Assembly: GCA_903872505.1 (NCBI GenBank)
Contig: CAIQKV010000056.1
Coordinates: forward strand, 1-64,000
Origin: an uncultured Opitutia bacterium
GTDB lineage: Bacteria > Verrucomicrobiota > Verrucomicrobiia > Opitutales > Opitutaceae
DNA: 64,000 nt
Direction of reading: 5' to 3'
Each line of letters opens with the position of its first letter. Position 1 is the stretch's first letter. Below, piece by piece: positions 42,975 to 51,881 of this stretch. Both the position numbers and the translations under genes were made by a program. Below the pieces are notes generated by a model. The model saw only the letters and a program-made list of their open reading frames with translations, searched no databases and was not told the DNA's origin.

Positions 42975-45593
42975 TCACGCCGCCGGCTCCGCCGGCTCGG
43001 GCGAAACTTCCGGCACCACCTGCGCCGTCAGCTGCACCAGCCCGCGCAACGAGGTGAAGTGCTGGCTCAGGTCGAAGTCGCCGCCGAGGCCGCCGATCAG
43101 CTTGTCGAACAGGTCCTTCTTCGACGCCTTCAACGCCTGGATGCGTTCCTCGATCGTGCCGGCCGTGACCATGCGGTAGACGAACACCGTGCTCTTCTGC
43201 CCGATGCGGTGCACGCGGTCCACCGCCTGCGCCTCCACCGCCGGGTTCCACCAGGGGTCGAGCAGGAAGACGTAGTCCGCGGCGTGCAGCGTGATGCCCG
43301 TGCCGGCCGCCTTCAGCGACACCAGCATCACCGCCGCGCCCTCGGCGCCCTGGAACGCCTGCACCGGCTTCAGGCGGTCGAGCGTCATGCCCGTCAGCTC
43401 GTAGCGCGGCAGGTCGGGGAAATTCTTCACCAGCGCCTCGCGCACCCGGTCCAGCAGCATGACGAACTGCGAGAAGATGACGACCTTGTGCCCGCTGCCG
43501 ATCACCTCGGCGAGTTTCTCGACGAGCAGGTTGATCTTGCCCGAGTCGGTGAGCGGCGCCTTGAGCCAGGGCAGCATGTCGGGATCGCAGCAGGTCTGCC
43601 GCAGGCGCGTGAGCAGCGCGAGGAAGCCGAAGGATTTCTCGCGCATCGCCGTGCCGACGTCGTCGCCCAGGCGCTCGAGCCCCTCGGAGCAGATGCGCGC
43701 ATACTCGGCCCGCTGCACGTCGGTCATCGGGCAGAGCAGGTCCATCTCCACCTTGGGCGGCAGCTCCGTGGCCACCTCGCCCTTGGTGCGGCGGAGGATG
43801 AACGGGGCCAGCTGGGCGCGCAGCCGCTCCAGCGTGACGGCCCGGTCCGCGTTGAGCGCCGCCTCGAAGCCCGTGCGCGAGCCCAGCAGGCCCGGCAGGA
43901 GGAAGCGGAAGATGCTCCACAGGTCGAGCTGGCGGTTCTCGAGCGGCGTGCCGGTCAGCACCAGCCGGTGCCGCGCCCGCACCGCGAAGCAGGTCTGGGT
44001 GATCTTCGCGTCGGGATTCTTGATGAACTGGCCCTCGTCGAGCACCGCGTAGCCGAACTCGTGCGCCTCGAGGAGGTGGCGGTGCTTGCGCAGCTGGGTG
44101 TAGCTGGCGAGCCAGATGACCGTGTCGGTGCGCGAGGTGAAATCATGGCCGGTCTTGAGCACGTCGACGGCGAGCGCCGGGAAAAACTTCGCGATCTCCT
44201 CGCGCCACACCGGCACCACGCTGGCGGGGCAGACGATGAGCGTGGGCTTGTCCGCCACGGGGCGCGTGGCGAGCAGCGTCAGCACCTGCAGGGTCTTGCC
44301 GAGGCCCATCTCGTCGGCGAGCAGGCCGTGGCAGCCCACGTCGCAGAGGTGCGCCATCCACTCGACGCCGCGGCGCTGGTACGGCCGCAGGATCTCGGGG
44401 AGCGCCGGCGGCTCCGGCGGCGGCGCGAGCACCTGCTGGCGCCAGGCCTCGATCTCGGGCGAGAGCGTGAGCTTCAGCCGCGCGTCGTTGAACAGGGAGA
44501 AGATCAGGTAGGGCGAGAGCGTGCCGTCGGCATGCGTCTCGGCGATGTTGTGGCGCCACGCGCTGAACGAATCCCACCGCTCGCCGGCCAGCGTCACAAT
44601 GCCGAGGTTCGGCAGGATGACCGGCGCCCCGCCCCGCCGGAGCAGCGTGTTGACCTCGGAATCGGTGAGCATCCGCTCGCCCGCGCGGAAGATCCAGCGG
44701 AGGTTCAGCCCCGCGCCGTCGCCCCCGCCGCCGGACCCGGATCCGGCGCGCTCGGCCACGGCCTCGATCTCGACGAGGCGCGTGCCCTTGAGCAGGTTCG
44801 CCGCCTTCTCGTCGAGCTCGACCGTGAACATCCGGCGCCAGGCGGGCAGCGTGGTCTTGAGGAAGTTCGGGATCTCCACCAGCGACTCGAGCACGTAGAG
44901 CCCCGTGTCCTGGTGATAATGGAAGTGCGCCTTGCGCGCGTAGGCCGCGAGGCCGATGAGCTTGGCGCGCTCGCCGGAAGTGACGTGGCCGTTGCCGTTC
45001 GCATGCGCCGCGTTGCCCAGCGCGGGGTGCCGGGTCTTGCCGTCGGCCTCGGCCCAAAAGGCCTGGAAGGTCAGGCCGGCGGTCTTCGTCTTGAACGCCA
45101 GCACCAGGGGCCGCGAGACGCCCGGCGCCGGGGCCTCGGGTCCGGGCTTGGCCGCGGCCGGGGCGTGGCCGTTGGCCCCGCCGTTGCCGTTCCCATTGAC
45201 CTGACCGTGGTTGAGAGGGCCCTGCGGGCGGTGGGAACGCGGGGGCTCGCCCGGCAGCGGGGAAATCTCGTCGGCGACCAGTTCCTCGATCTCGTGCAGG
45301 CCGGCGACCGCCAGCGCCCGGGCGATGTCGAGGTCGGTCGTCGAGGAACGCACCGCCAGCCCCTCCCCCTCCCACTCGATCACGACATACTCGTCCTTCT
45401 TTTCCACCCGCCGGTGGATGATGGCGTCCTTGGCGGTCAGCTCCAGTTCGCGCACCTCGCCGTCGCGGTAGATGCGGCGACCCTCCTCGAGCTGCGTGGC
45501 GCTAAACGCGCCGGACCAATCATTTTCGAGTCTGTCGAACCAGGATTCGAGGGAATGAGGAGTGTAAACGCGCTTGGGGCCGTGCGATTGCAT
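42975..45593 (-). CDS. SNF2-family DEAD-like helicase
   Basis: 872 residues from ATG 45593 (MQSHGPKRVYTPHS); a TTG 16 codons upstream is possible. The N-terminal 400 residues include a SWIM-like or beta-rich module and a Gly/Asn-rich linker (QVNGNGNGGANG). The helicase half has Walker A LLADEMGLGKTLQV, the box II DEGQ (VLDEGQFIKNPDA), LTGTPLENRQLDLWSIF, and motif V-VI LVSLKAAGTGITLHAADYV, FLLDPWWNPAVEAQAVDRVHRIGQ. Such proteins translocate on DNA and remodel nucleoprotein; the specific role is unknown. Confidence 0.92.
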   Translation of the reverse strand: MQSHGPKRVYTPHSLESWFDRLENDWSGAFSATQLEEGRRIYRDGEVRELELTAKDAIIHRRVEKKDEYVVIEWEGEGLAVRSSTTDLDIARALAVAGLHEIEELVADEISPLPGEPPRSHRPQGPLNHGQVNGNGNGGANGHAPAAAKPGPEAPAPGVSRPLVLAFKTKTAGLTFQAFWAEADGKTRHPALGNAAHANGNGHVTSGERAKLIGLAAYARKAHFHYHQDTGLYVLESLVEIPNFLKTTLPAWRRMFTVELDEKAANLLKGTRLVEIEAVAERAGSGSGGGGDGAGLNLRWIFRAGERMLTDSEVNTLLRRGGAPVILPNLGIVTLAGERWDSFSAWRHNIAETHADGTLSPYLIFSLFNDARLKLTLSPEIEAWRQQVLAPPPEPPALPEILRPYQRRGVEWMAHLCDVGCHGLLADEMGLGKTLQVLTLLATRPVADKPTLIVCPASVVPVWREEIAKFFPALAVDVLKTGHDFTSRTDTVIWLASYTQLRKHRHLLEAHEFGYAVLDEGQFIKNPDAKITQTCFAVRARHRLVLTGTPLENRQLDLWSIFRFLLPGLLGSRTGFEAALNADRAVTLERLRAQLAPFILRRTKGEVATELPPKVEMDLLCPMTDVQRAEYARICSEGLERLGDDVGTAMREKSFGFLALLTRLRQTCCDPDMLPWLKAPLTDSGKINLLVEKLAEVIGSGHKVVIFSQFVMLLDRVREALVKNFPDLPRYELTGMTLDRLKPVQAFQGAEGAAVMLVSLKAAGTGITLHAADYVFLLDPWWNPAVEAQAVDRVHRIGQKSTVFVYRMVTAGTIEERIQALKASKKDLFDKLIGGLGGDFDLSQHFTSLRGLVQLTAQVVPEVSPEPAEPAA

Positions 45594-45812
45594 CCGCTTA
45601 AAAAAGGAGACCGTAGGACGCGAACTAATGCCCGCAATCAAAATCTCACATTATTTGCATTGCCGCGGATTTGCGGAACTTACGCGAGCCGGAGACCCGG
45701 AATCCGCCCCGGCTGGAGGGGCCGAATTCCCGGAAACGTAACCCAATCGCCACGCATTTGGCACCTCAACCAGTTACGTTACCCCCCGTCCAAGCATGCC
45801 ATTATCACCCAT
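45594..45812. promoter_or_regulatory. Divergent intergenic region (SNF2 / lipid operon)
   Basis: 219 bp that must hold promoters for both flanking genes. It has lower GC than the surroundings. I see CGTAAC (45738-45743) and GTTACG (45773-45778) as an inverted pair and CATTAT (45800-45805) as a possible -10 box for the lipid operon. No TTTGTAAC repeat like the one before the porin is present. Confidence 0.4.
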
Positions 45813-46955
45813 GTGAAGCTCACGATCGTCACCGAAACCTTCCCGCCCGAGATCAACGGCGTGGCCATGACCTTCGGCCACATTGCCCGTGAACTTGGCC
45901 GGCGCGGGCATCAGGTGACCGTGTGCCACCCCAGGCGCAGCGATCTGGCCAACGGGGCCGCTCATCCCGAGTTCACTTCCGTGCCGCTGCCCGGGATGCC
46001 CATCCCCGGCTATCCGTTGCTGCGCTTCGGTTTGCCGGCCGGGGGCAGGCTCCGGCACCGGTGGCGGTCCGACCGGCCGGATCTCGTGCACGTCGTCACC
46101 GAGGGTCCGCTGGGCGCTTCGGCCGTCAGCGCGGCCCGGGCCCTGGGGCTCCCCGTCACCTCAAGCTTCCACACGAATTTCCACGCCTACACCCGGCACT
46201 ACGGTTTCGCCCCATTGCACCGCGCCGCGCTCGGCTGGCTGCGCCGGGTCCACAACCGCACGCAGCGCACGTTCGCGCCGACCCCCGAGCTTTGCGCGGA
46301 ATTGTCGGCCCTCGGTTTTGTCGGCCTGGGCGTGCTGTCCCGCGGCGTCGACACCGGACAATTCACCCCGGCCAAGCGTGCGCCGGACCTGCGCGCGGCC
46401 TGGGGCGCCGGGCCCGAGGATCCGGTCGTGCTGCACGCCGGCCGCATGGCGGCCGAGAAAAACTTTCCCCTGCTCTTCCGCGCCTTCGCTGCCATGGGCC
46501 GGGTCAATCCCCGCTGCCGCTTCGTCCTGGTGGGCGATGGGCCGCTGCGGGCGGGTTTCGCCCGCGAGCATCCGGAGTGCATCTTTCCCGGCTTCATCCC
46601 GCGCGAGGAGCTCGCGCGGCACTATGCCTCGGCCGATATCTACATTCATGCCAGCCTGACCGAGACCTTCGGCAACGTCCTCACCGAGGCGATGGCCAGC
46701 GGGCTCGCGGTCGCCGGCTTCGACTACGCCGCTGCCCGCCTGTTCGTGCGCGACGGCGAGAACGGCCTGACCGTGCCCTGCGACCAGCCGGACGCGCTGG
46801 TCGCCGCCGCGCTGCAGCTCGCCACGCAGGCCCCGCTGCGGGCTCGCCTCGGCGCCGCCGCCCGCACCACCATCGAGCCGCAATCCTGGGATAACGTCAT
46901 CGCCCGATTCGAAACGGACCTGCTCGCGATCATCGCCGCCCACCGCCCTTCATGA
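45813..46955 (+). CDS. GT4 glycosyltransferase (lipid glycosyltransferase-like)
   Basis: 380 residues from GTG 45813 (M/VKLTIVTETFPPEINGVA). TETFPPEINGVAMTFGHIARELGRRGH is the start of the SqdX/Agt/PimB-like group of family 4 retaining glycosyltransferases. The C-terminal domain shows VVLHAGRMAAEKNFPLLFRAF, FVLVGDGPLR and the EX7E motif in SLTETFGNVLTEAMASG. These enzymes often glycosylate diacylglycerol. It is the first gene of a set joined by ATGA overlaps. Confidence 0.88.
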   Translation: MKLTIVTETFPPEINGVAMTFGHIARELGRRGHQVTVCHPRRSDLANGAAHPEFTSVPLPGMPIPGYPLLRFGLPAGGRLRHRWRSDRPDLVHVVTEGPLGASAVSAARALGLPVTSSFHTNFHAYTRHYGFAPLHRAALGWLRRVHNRTQRTFAPTPELCAELSALGFVGLGVLSRGVDTGQFTPAKRAPDLRAAWGAGPEDPVVLHAGRMAAEKNFPLLFRAFAAMGRVNPRCRFVLVGDGPLRAGFAREHPECIFPGFIPREELARHYASADIYIHASLTETFGNVLTEAMASGLAVAGFDYAAARLFVRDGENGLTVPCDQPDALVAAALQLATQAPLRARLGAAARTTIEPQSWDNVIARFETDLLAIIAAHRPS

Positions 46956-48082
46956 CCAAGATCCTCGTCCTCACCGCCGGTTTTGGCGAAGGCCACAACG
47001 CCGCCGCCCGGGCGCTCGCCGCCGCGCTCGACCGTGAGGCCGGCCCCGGCACCGCGGTGATCGCCGACATCTTCGCCCTCGCCGCGCCGCGGTACAACGA
47101 GCTCGTGCGCCGCACCTATCTCAGCCTCATCAACCGGGCCCCGCGGCTCTGGATCCGCTTCTACCGGTGGAGCGACCGCTCGTCGCTGGTGGCGAACACC
47201 CCGGCGCTGTTCTTCCGCGAATTGCGCGTGCTCCGGCGGCTGCTCGCCCGCGAGCAACCCGCGGCCGTCTGCTGCACGTTTCCGGTCGCCACGCTCCTCC
47301 TCGAGCACCTCGCGCGCACCGGCGGCCCCGCCCTGCCGCGCTACAACATCGTCACCGACTCCATCAGCATCCACTCGCTCTGGTGCCGCGGCGCCTGTGA
47401 CGGCTGGTTCGTGCCCAACGAGGACTCCGCCGCCGTCGTCCTCCAGGCCGGCCTCAACCCCGCGCGGGTGCATGTCTCCGGCTTTCCCGTGCCCGCCATT
47501 TTCACCGAGCAGGCCGGCGTGCTCGCCCCGCCCGACCTGGCCGCCGGCGCCGCGCCGCGCGTGCTGCACATCATCAATTCCGGCACCCGGCACGCCGCCG
47601 AGACCGCGCGCCGCCTCCTCGCCGAGGAGGACTGGGAAATCACCTGCGCGGTCGGCCGCAACGAGGGCCTGCACCGTCAACTCGCCGCGCTGGCCGCCGG
47701 CCGCCGCCGGCCGGCGACGATCCTCGGCTGGACCAAGGAGGTGCCCCGCCTGCTCATGACCCACCACGTCGTCGTCAGCAAAGCCGGCGGCGCCACCACG
47801 CAGGAGGCCATCAACGCGCTCTGCCCGATGGTCGTGAGCCAGGTCGTCCCCGGCCAGGAGGAGGGCAACTACGAGCTGCTCCGCCGCCACCGCGCCGGCA
47901 CGCTGGCCGAATCTCCCGATGCCGTCATCGCCGCCCTGCGCCTCGCCTTCGCCGACCGCGGCCGCGTCCTGGCGGGGTGGCGCGACGCCCTCTCGCGCCT
48001 GGCCCATCCCACCGCCGCGCAGGATATTGCCCGGCACGTCCTTGCCCCCAGCGCACCGGTCCCCGCCGCCAGCCTGCCATGA
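46952..48082 (+). CDS. MGDG-synthase-like glycosyltransferase (GT28)
   Basis: 376 residues. The N-terminal domain matches the MGDG synthase group (LVLTAGFGEGHNAAARALA, VIADIFALAAPRYNELV, YLSLINRAPRLWIRFY), and the C-terminal half the GT28 nucleotide-sugar domain (SKAGGATTQEAINALCPMVVSQVVPGQEEGNYELL). These enzymes transfer galactose or glucose to diacylglycerol. Starts on the stop of the GT4 gene (ATGA) and its stop overlaps the next start the same way. Confidence 0.9.
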   Translation: MTKILVLTAGFGEGHNAAARALAAALDREAGPGTAVIADIFALAAPRYNELVRRTYLSLINRAPRLWIRFYRWSDRSSLVANTPALFFRELRVLRRLLAREQPAAVCCTFPVATLLLEHLARTGGPALPRYNIVTDSISIHSLWCRGACDGWFVPNEDSAAVVLQAGLNPARVHVSGFPVPAIFTEQAGVLAPPDLAAGAAPRVLHIINSGTRHAAETARRLLAEEDWEITCAVGRNEGLHRQLAALAAGRRRPATILGWTKEVPRLLMTHHVVVSKAGGATTQEAINALCPMVVSQVVPGQEEGNYELLRRHRAGTLAESPDAVIAALRLAFADRGRVLAGWRDALSRLAHPTAAQDIARHVLAPSAPVPAASLP

Positions 48083-49017
48083 AAATCCGCTTCATCGTCA
48101 ACCCCTGCTCGGGCCGCAACGCCCGCCGCCCGTGGCTCGCGGACTTCATCCGGGAGTTCATCGCCACCCGCTCGCTGGACGCGGGGCTCGTCACCACCAC
48201 CGGCCCCCGGCATGCGACCGAGCTGGCGCGGGCCGCGCTCGCGGACGGCTGCGATCGCGTCATCGCCGTCGGCGGCGACGGCACGATGAATGAGATCGCG
48301 CAGGCGCTGCTGCACTCGCCCGCCGCCCTCGGCCTCGTGCCCTGCGGCTCGGGCAACGGCCTCGCCCTGCATCTCGGCATTCCCACCGGCCTCCGCGACG
48401 CCCTCGCGCTGGCGGCCGACGAGGCCGCCCGCGTCGCGGCGATCGACACGGGCACGGCCAACGGCCGCCCGTTTTTCAACGCGATGGGCAGCGGGTTCGA
48501 CGCCGAGATCAGCCGCCGCTTCAACCGGCTCGCCCGCCGCGGACTCGCGGCCTACGCCCGCACCGGCCTCTCCGCCTTCCGGGCCCGCCGGTCCGAGTGG
48601 ACCGTGATCCACGGGGGCGGTCGCTCCGAGGCGCTGCACACGCTGCTCGTCGCCGTCGCCAACTCCGACCAGTACGGCAACGGCGCCCGCATCGCGCCCG
48701 GCGCGCGCGTCGACGACGGCCAGCTTGACCTCGTCGCCGTGCGGCCCGTCGGGATCGCCGGGGCGACCCCGCTCATCGCCCGGCTGTTCCTGGGCAAGAT
48801 CTCCGGCAGTCCGCAGGTGTTCCGCCTCCGCGGCGCGCGCTTCCTCATCGAGCGGGTCGGTCCCGGCTTGATCCACACTGACGGCGAGACGCACGAGACC
48901 GGCGCGTTGGTTGAGGTCAAGGTCCACCCGCGCAGCCTGCGCCTCCTCGTGCCCGTGGGCACGCGGGTCGCCGCCGCCGACCCCGTTCCCCGCGATTGCG
49001 CGGCACCCCTCCCATGA
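48079..49017 (+). CDS. Diacylglycerol-kinase-family lipid kinase (DgkB/YegS-like)
   Basis: 312 residues. FIVNPCSGRNARRP at the N-terminus and VIAVGGDGTMNEIAQALL carry the ATP/Mg loop, followed by LGLVPCGSGNGLALHLG and the C-terminal beta domain ending in the ...ETHETGALVEVKVHPRSLRLLVP fold. Family members phosphorylate diacylglycerol or related lipids. In this operon it could return diacylglycerol to phosphatidate. Both gene junctions are ATGA overlaps. Confidence 0.9.
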   Translation: MKIRFIVNPCSGRNARRPWLADFIREFIATRSLDAGLVTTTGPRHATELARAALADGCDRVIAVGGDGTMNEIAQALLHSPAALGLVPCGSGNGLALHLGIPTGLRDALALAADEAARVAAIDTGTANGRPFFNAMGSGFDAEISRRFNRLARRGLAAYARTGLSAFRARRSEWTVIHGGGRSEALHTLLVAVANSDQYGNGARIAPGARVDDGQLDLVAVRPVGIAGATPLIARLFLGKISGSPQVFRLRGARFLIERVGPGLIHTDGETHETGALVEVKVHPRSLRLLVPVGTRVAAADPVPRDCAAPLP

Positions 49018-49838
49018 AATCCGCCCTCCGTGTCCGCACCGTGATTCTCTCCGACGTGCATCTCGGCACCTCGGACTGCAAGGTTCGCGAGGTGAACCAT
49101 TTTCTCCGCCACACCCGCTGCGAGAAACTCATCCTCAATGGCGACATCATCGACGGCTGGCAGCTCCGGCGCGGCGGCCAGTGGACCAAGGCCCACACGC
49201 GCTTTGTCCGCATTATCCTCAAGAAGCTCGAGAAAAAGGACACCGAGGTCGTCTACCTGCGCGGCAACCACGACGACATCCTCGCCTCGTTCCTCCCGCT
49301 CGACTTCGAGAACCTGAGCATCGTCGAGGAGCACGTGCACGAGGGGCCGGCCGGCCGCTACCTCGTGCTGCACGGCGACGTGTTCGACACGGTCACCAAG
49401 AATTTCGTCTTCCTCGCGCATCTCGGCGACTGGGGCTACCGCCTCCTGCTCCGGCTCAACCGCGCCTACAACGCGTGGCGCGCCTGGCGCGGCAAGGAAT
49501 ACTGGTCGCTCAGCAAGGCGATCAAGGCCCGCGTCAAGGAGGCCGTCAGCCACGTCTCGAACTTCGAGGAGCACATCGCGCAGCTCGCCCGCGAGCGCGG
49601 CTGCACCGGCGTCATGTGCGGCCACATCCACACGCCCGCCGACAAGATGCTCGGCAGTGTTCACTATCTGAACTCCGGCGACTGGGTCGAGTCGCTCACC
49701 GCGATCGTCGAGCATTTCGACGGCCGCTACGAGCTGGTGGATTTCGTGAAATTCGCGCGCCAATTCCCCCTGGACCAGCCGATGGAGCTGGAAACCGGCG
49801 AGGAAACCCGCGTCGAGGCCTCCGAGCTGGAGGCCTAG
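49014..49838 (+). CDS. PlcP-like metallophosphoesterase (UDP-2,3-diacylglucosamine-diphosphatase family)
   Basis: 274 residues from ATG 49014. The calcineurin-type metal site is complete: ILSDVHLGTSDC, LILNGDIIDGWQLR, YLRGNHDDILASFL, VLHGDVFDTVTK, GVMCGHIHTPAD and LNSGDWVESLTAIVEHFDG. Length and blocks such as HLGDWGYRLLLRLNRAYN match the PlcP group of phospholipase C enzymes that release diacylglycerol from membrane phospholipid when phosphate is scarce. LpxH-like hydrolysis of UDP-diacylglucosamine is the alternative. Its neighbours favour PlcP. Stop overlaps the convergent waaA stop (CTAG). Confidence 0.85.
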   Translation: MKSALRVRTVILSDVHLGTSDCKVREVNHFLRHTRCEKLILNGDIIDGWQLRRGGQWTKAHTRFVRIILKKLEKKDTEVVYLRGNHDDILASFLPLDFENLSIVEEHVHEGPAGRYLVLHGDVFDTVTKNFVFLAHLGDWGYRLLLRLNRAYNAWRAWRGKEYWSLSKAIKARVKEAVSHVSNFEEHIAQLARERGCTGVMCGHIHTPADKMLGSVHYLNSGDWVESLTAIVEHFDGRYELVDFVKFARQFPLDQPMELETGEETRVEASELEA

Positions 49839-51121
49839 CCCAGCTTCGCCAGCTCCTCGCGGAGGATCGCCAGCGTGCGGTCCATCGCGCCGGCGTTGGC
49901 GCGGTGCCACTGCCCGGCGGCCGCAGCGATCGCGCCCCGCCGGGCCGCATCCGGCAGCAGGGCGGCCGTCGTCGCGGCGAGGGCGGCGGCGTCGGCCACC
50001 TCGAGTGCCGCGCCGGCCTCGAGCAACTCGTGCGCAATCAGCCGGAAATTTCCCATGCCCGGCCCGAAGAGGATCGGCTTCTGCAGGGCGGCGGCCTCCA
50101 CCGGCGTCTGCCCCTCGGTGTGCGGCGGCAGGCTCTTGCCGACAAACACGAGGTCGGCGAGCTGCAGCAGCCGGCGCATCTCGCCGGTCGTGTCGGCCAC
50201 GGCGACATCCACCTCGCCCGGCGCGTTGCCGCTGGTGCGGAAGTGAAACCGCAGCCCCGAGCCCGCCAGCAGCGGCTCGATTTCCGGGCGCCGCTCGGCA
50301 TGGCGCGGCACGATGAGCAGCGCGCAGCGCTGCCCCCGCCCCCGGGCGAGCCGCAGCGCCTCCAGCAGGGCGGCTTCCTCGCCCGGCCAGGTGGACGATC
50401 CCATCAGCACGAGGCCGTCCGGCAGGCCGAGTTCGCGCCGCAGCCGGAGCTTTTCCTCCCCGGTGAGCAGCGGGATGTTCACGTCGAGCTTGATGTTGCC
50501 GGTCGTCTGCAGGCGTTCGCGCGGAAAGCCCAGGGCCACAAACCGCTCCTCGTCCTGCTCCGAGCACGGGAGCAATCGTGTGATCCCGTCCAGGGTGACC
50601 CGACCAGCCGGGGGATAGAGCATGAGCCGGCGATAGCTGCGGTCGGACATCCGCGCATTGACGCAGAGGACCGGCACCCCGCGCGCCGCCGCCTGGTGCA
50701 GGTGCTCGGGCCAGCGCTCGCCCTCGGTCAGGATGACGAGATCCGGCGCGATCCGCCGCCACGCCCGGCGCGAGAACAGCCACCAGTCGAGGGGGAAATA
50801 ACCGATCCCGATGGTCCGGCTGCAGTAGCGCTCCTGGGCCAGCCGGTAGCCGGTGCTGGTCGTCGTGGTCAGGTAGACCTCGACGCCGCCCGTGGCCGCC
50901 AGCGCCTCCAGCAGCGGCGCAATCGCGAGCATCTCGCCCACGCTGACCGCCTGCAGCCACACCCGCCGGACCCCGGGTCGCTTGGCCGGCAAACCGTCGT
51001 GCGCGCCAAACCTCTGGGAAAACTTGCTCCCGTAGCCCCCGCGCCGCCGCATCCGCCGCAGGTAGGCCGGGGCCAGCACCAGGAGCGAGGGGAGGAAAAG
51101 GAGTCGGTAGAGCCAGAGCAT
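49835..51121 (-). CDS. waaA: 3-deoxy-D-manno-octulosonic acid (Kdo) transferase
   Basis: 428 residues. N-terminal membrane anchor MLWLYRLLFLPSLLVLAPAYLRR, then the GT30 pattern: VWLQAVSVGEMLAIAPLLEAL with the catalytic Glu, LTTTTSTGYRLA, ILTEGERWPEHL, GVPVLCVNARMSDRSYR, and the C-terminal FVGKSLPPHTEGQTPVEAAALQKPILFGPGMGNF. It adds Kdo to lipid A precursor. WaaA normally reads SVGE then E near WPN, both consistent. Start ATG 51121. Confidence 0.95.
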   Translation of the reverse strand: MLWLYRLLFLPSLLVLAPAYLRRMRRRGGYGSKFSQRFGAHDGLPAKRPGVRRVWLQAVSVGEMLAIAPLLEALAATGGVEVYLTTTTSTGYRLAQERYCSRTIGIGYFPLDWWLFSRRAWRRIAPDLVILTEGERWPEHLHQAAARGVPVLCVNARMSDRSYRRLMLYPPAGRVTLDGITRLLPCSEQDEERFVALGFPRERLQTTGNIKLDVNIPLLTGEEKLRLRRELGLPDGLVLMGSSTWPGEEAALLEALRLARGRGQRCALLIVPRHAERRPEIEPLLAGSGLRFHFRTSGNAPGEVDVAVADTTGEMRRLLQLADLVFVGKSLPPHTEGQTPVEAAALQKPILFGPGMGNFRLIAHELLEAGAALEVADAAALAATTAALLPDAARRGAIAAAAGQWHRANAGAMDRTLAILREELAKLG

Positions 51122-51219
51122 CACGGGGGGGACGGCCCCGCCTACTTCAAAAGGCCCGCGCCGATTTGCCGAGACATTTGTGCGGCGGATCGCGGGGCGA
51201 AATACCCCCACGAACCCGG

Positions 51220-51840
51220 TCAGCGCTGCGCTGACACCTTCGCCAGCGACCGGTCGTGCAGCCGGCTGAACAGCGTCACTGCCAGTGTCGCGCCGATCAG
51301 CGCCCACAGCATGTCCGTCTGCGTGTCCCACGGGTCACCCTGCGTGCCGAGGAAGTCATTGGCCGCCTCGCCGCTCGTGACCGCCGTGAACCACTCGATG
51401 AGCTCGTAAAAGGCCGAAAACGCCAGGCAGACGCACACCACCAGGAAGCCGAGCCACTTGCTGCCTTTCAGCGGCGAGGTGCGGAGCAGGATCTCGCGCC
51501 CCAGGATCGCGGGCACGAAGCCCTGCGTGAAGTGGCCGAGCTTGTCGTAATTGTTGCGTGTCCAGCCAAACCAGCCCCTCGCCCACTCGCCGAGCGGCAC
51601 CTGCGCATAGGTGTAGTGCCCGCCCACCACCAGCAGCACGCAGTGGAACCAAAGCAGGACCAGCAACAGCGACGACAGCGGGAATTTCCTCTGCAGCGCA
51701 ATCATGAGCGGCACGCCCACGACCGCGGGCGCCGACTCCAGCCACCAGGTGAACCGGTCGTGCGGCCCGATCCACGACCACACGACCACGGGGGCAAGCA
51801 GCGCGAGAAACCAGGTGAGACGGCGGTCCATGGCCTGCAT
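51220..51840 (-). CDS. DUF2238 (YjdF-like) membrane protein
   Basis: 206 residues from ATG 51840 (MQAMDRRLTW); ATG 51831 is equally possible. Five or six helices, with the family core NNYDKLGHFTQGFVPAILGREILLR, then SAFYELIEWFTAV and the GDPWDTQTDMLWALIGA motif. The function of the family is unknown. It is the last of three genes (tetR, fabF, this), 41 bp after fabF. Confidence 0.88.
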   Translation of the reverse strand: MQAMDRRLTWFLALLAPVVVWSWIGPHDRFTWWLESAPAVVGVPLMIALQRKFPLSSLLLVLLWFHCVLLVVGGHYTYAQVPLGEWARGWFGWTRNNYDKLGHFTQGFVPAILGREILLRTSPLKGSKWLGFLVVCVCLAFSAFYELIEWFTAVTSGEAANDFLGTQGDPWDTQTDMLWALIGATLAVTLFSRLHDRSLAKVSAQR

Positions 51841-51881
51841 TTGGCGGGGCGCGGGGAAAAAATCAACTTCCCACCCGCCGG

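Noticed and set aside
42888-45812. A long plus-strand open frame running into the GT4 gene
   Set aside because: It is antisense to the SNF2 gene; only the part from GTG 45813 has glycosyltransferase sequence.
45594-45812. Pho box before the lipid operon
   Set aside because: I looked for TTTGTAAC-type repeats at 11-bp spacing and found only an inverted CGTAAC/GTTACG pair; Pho control of this operon stays an inference from content.
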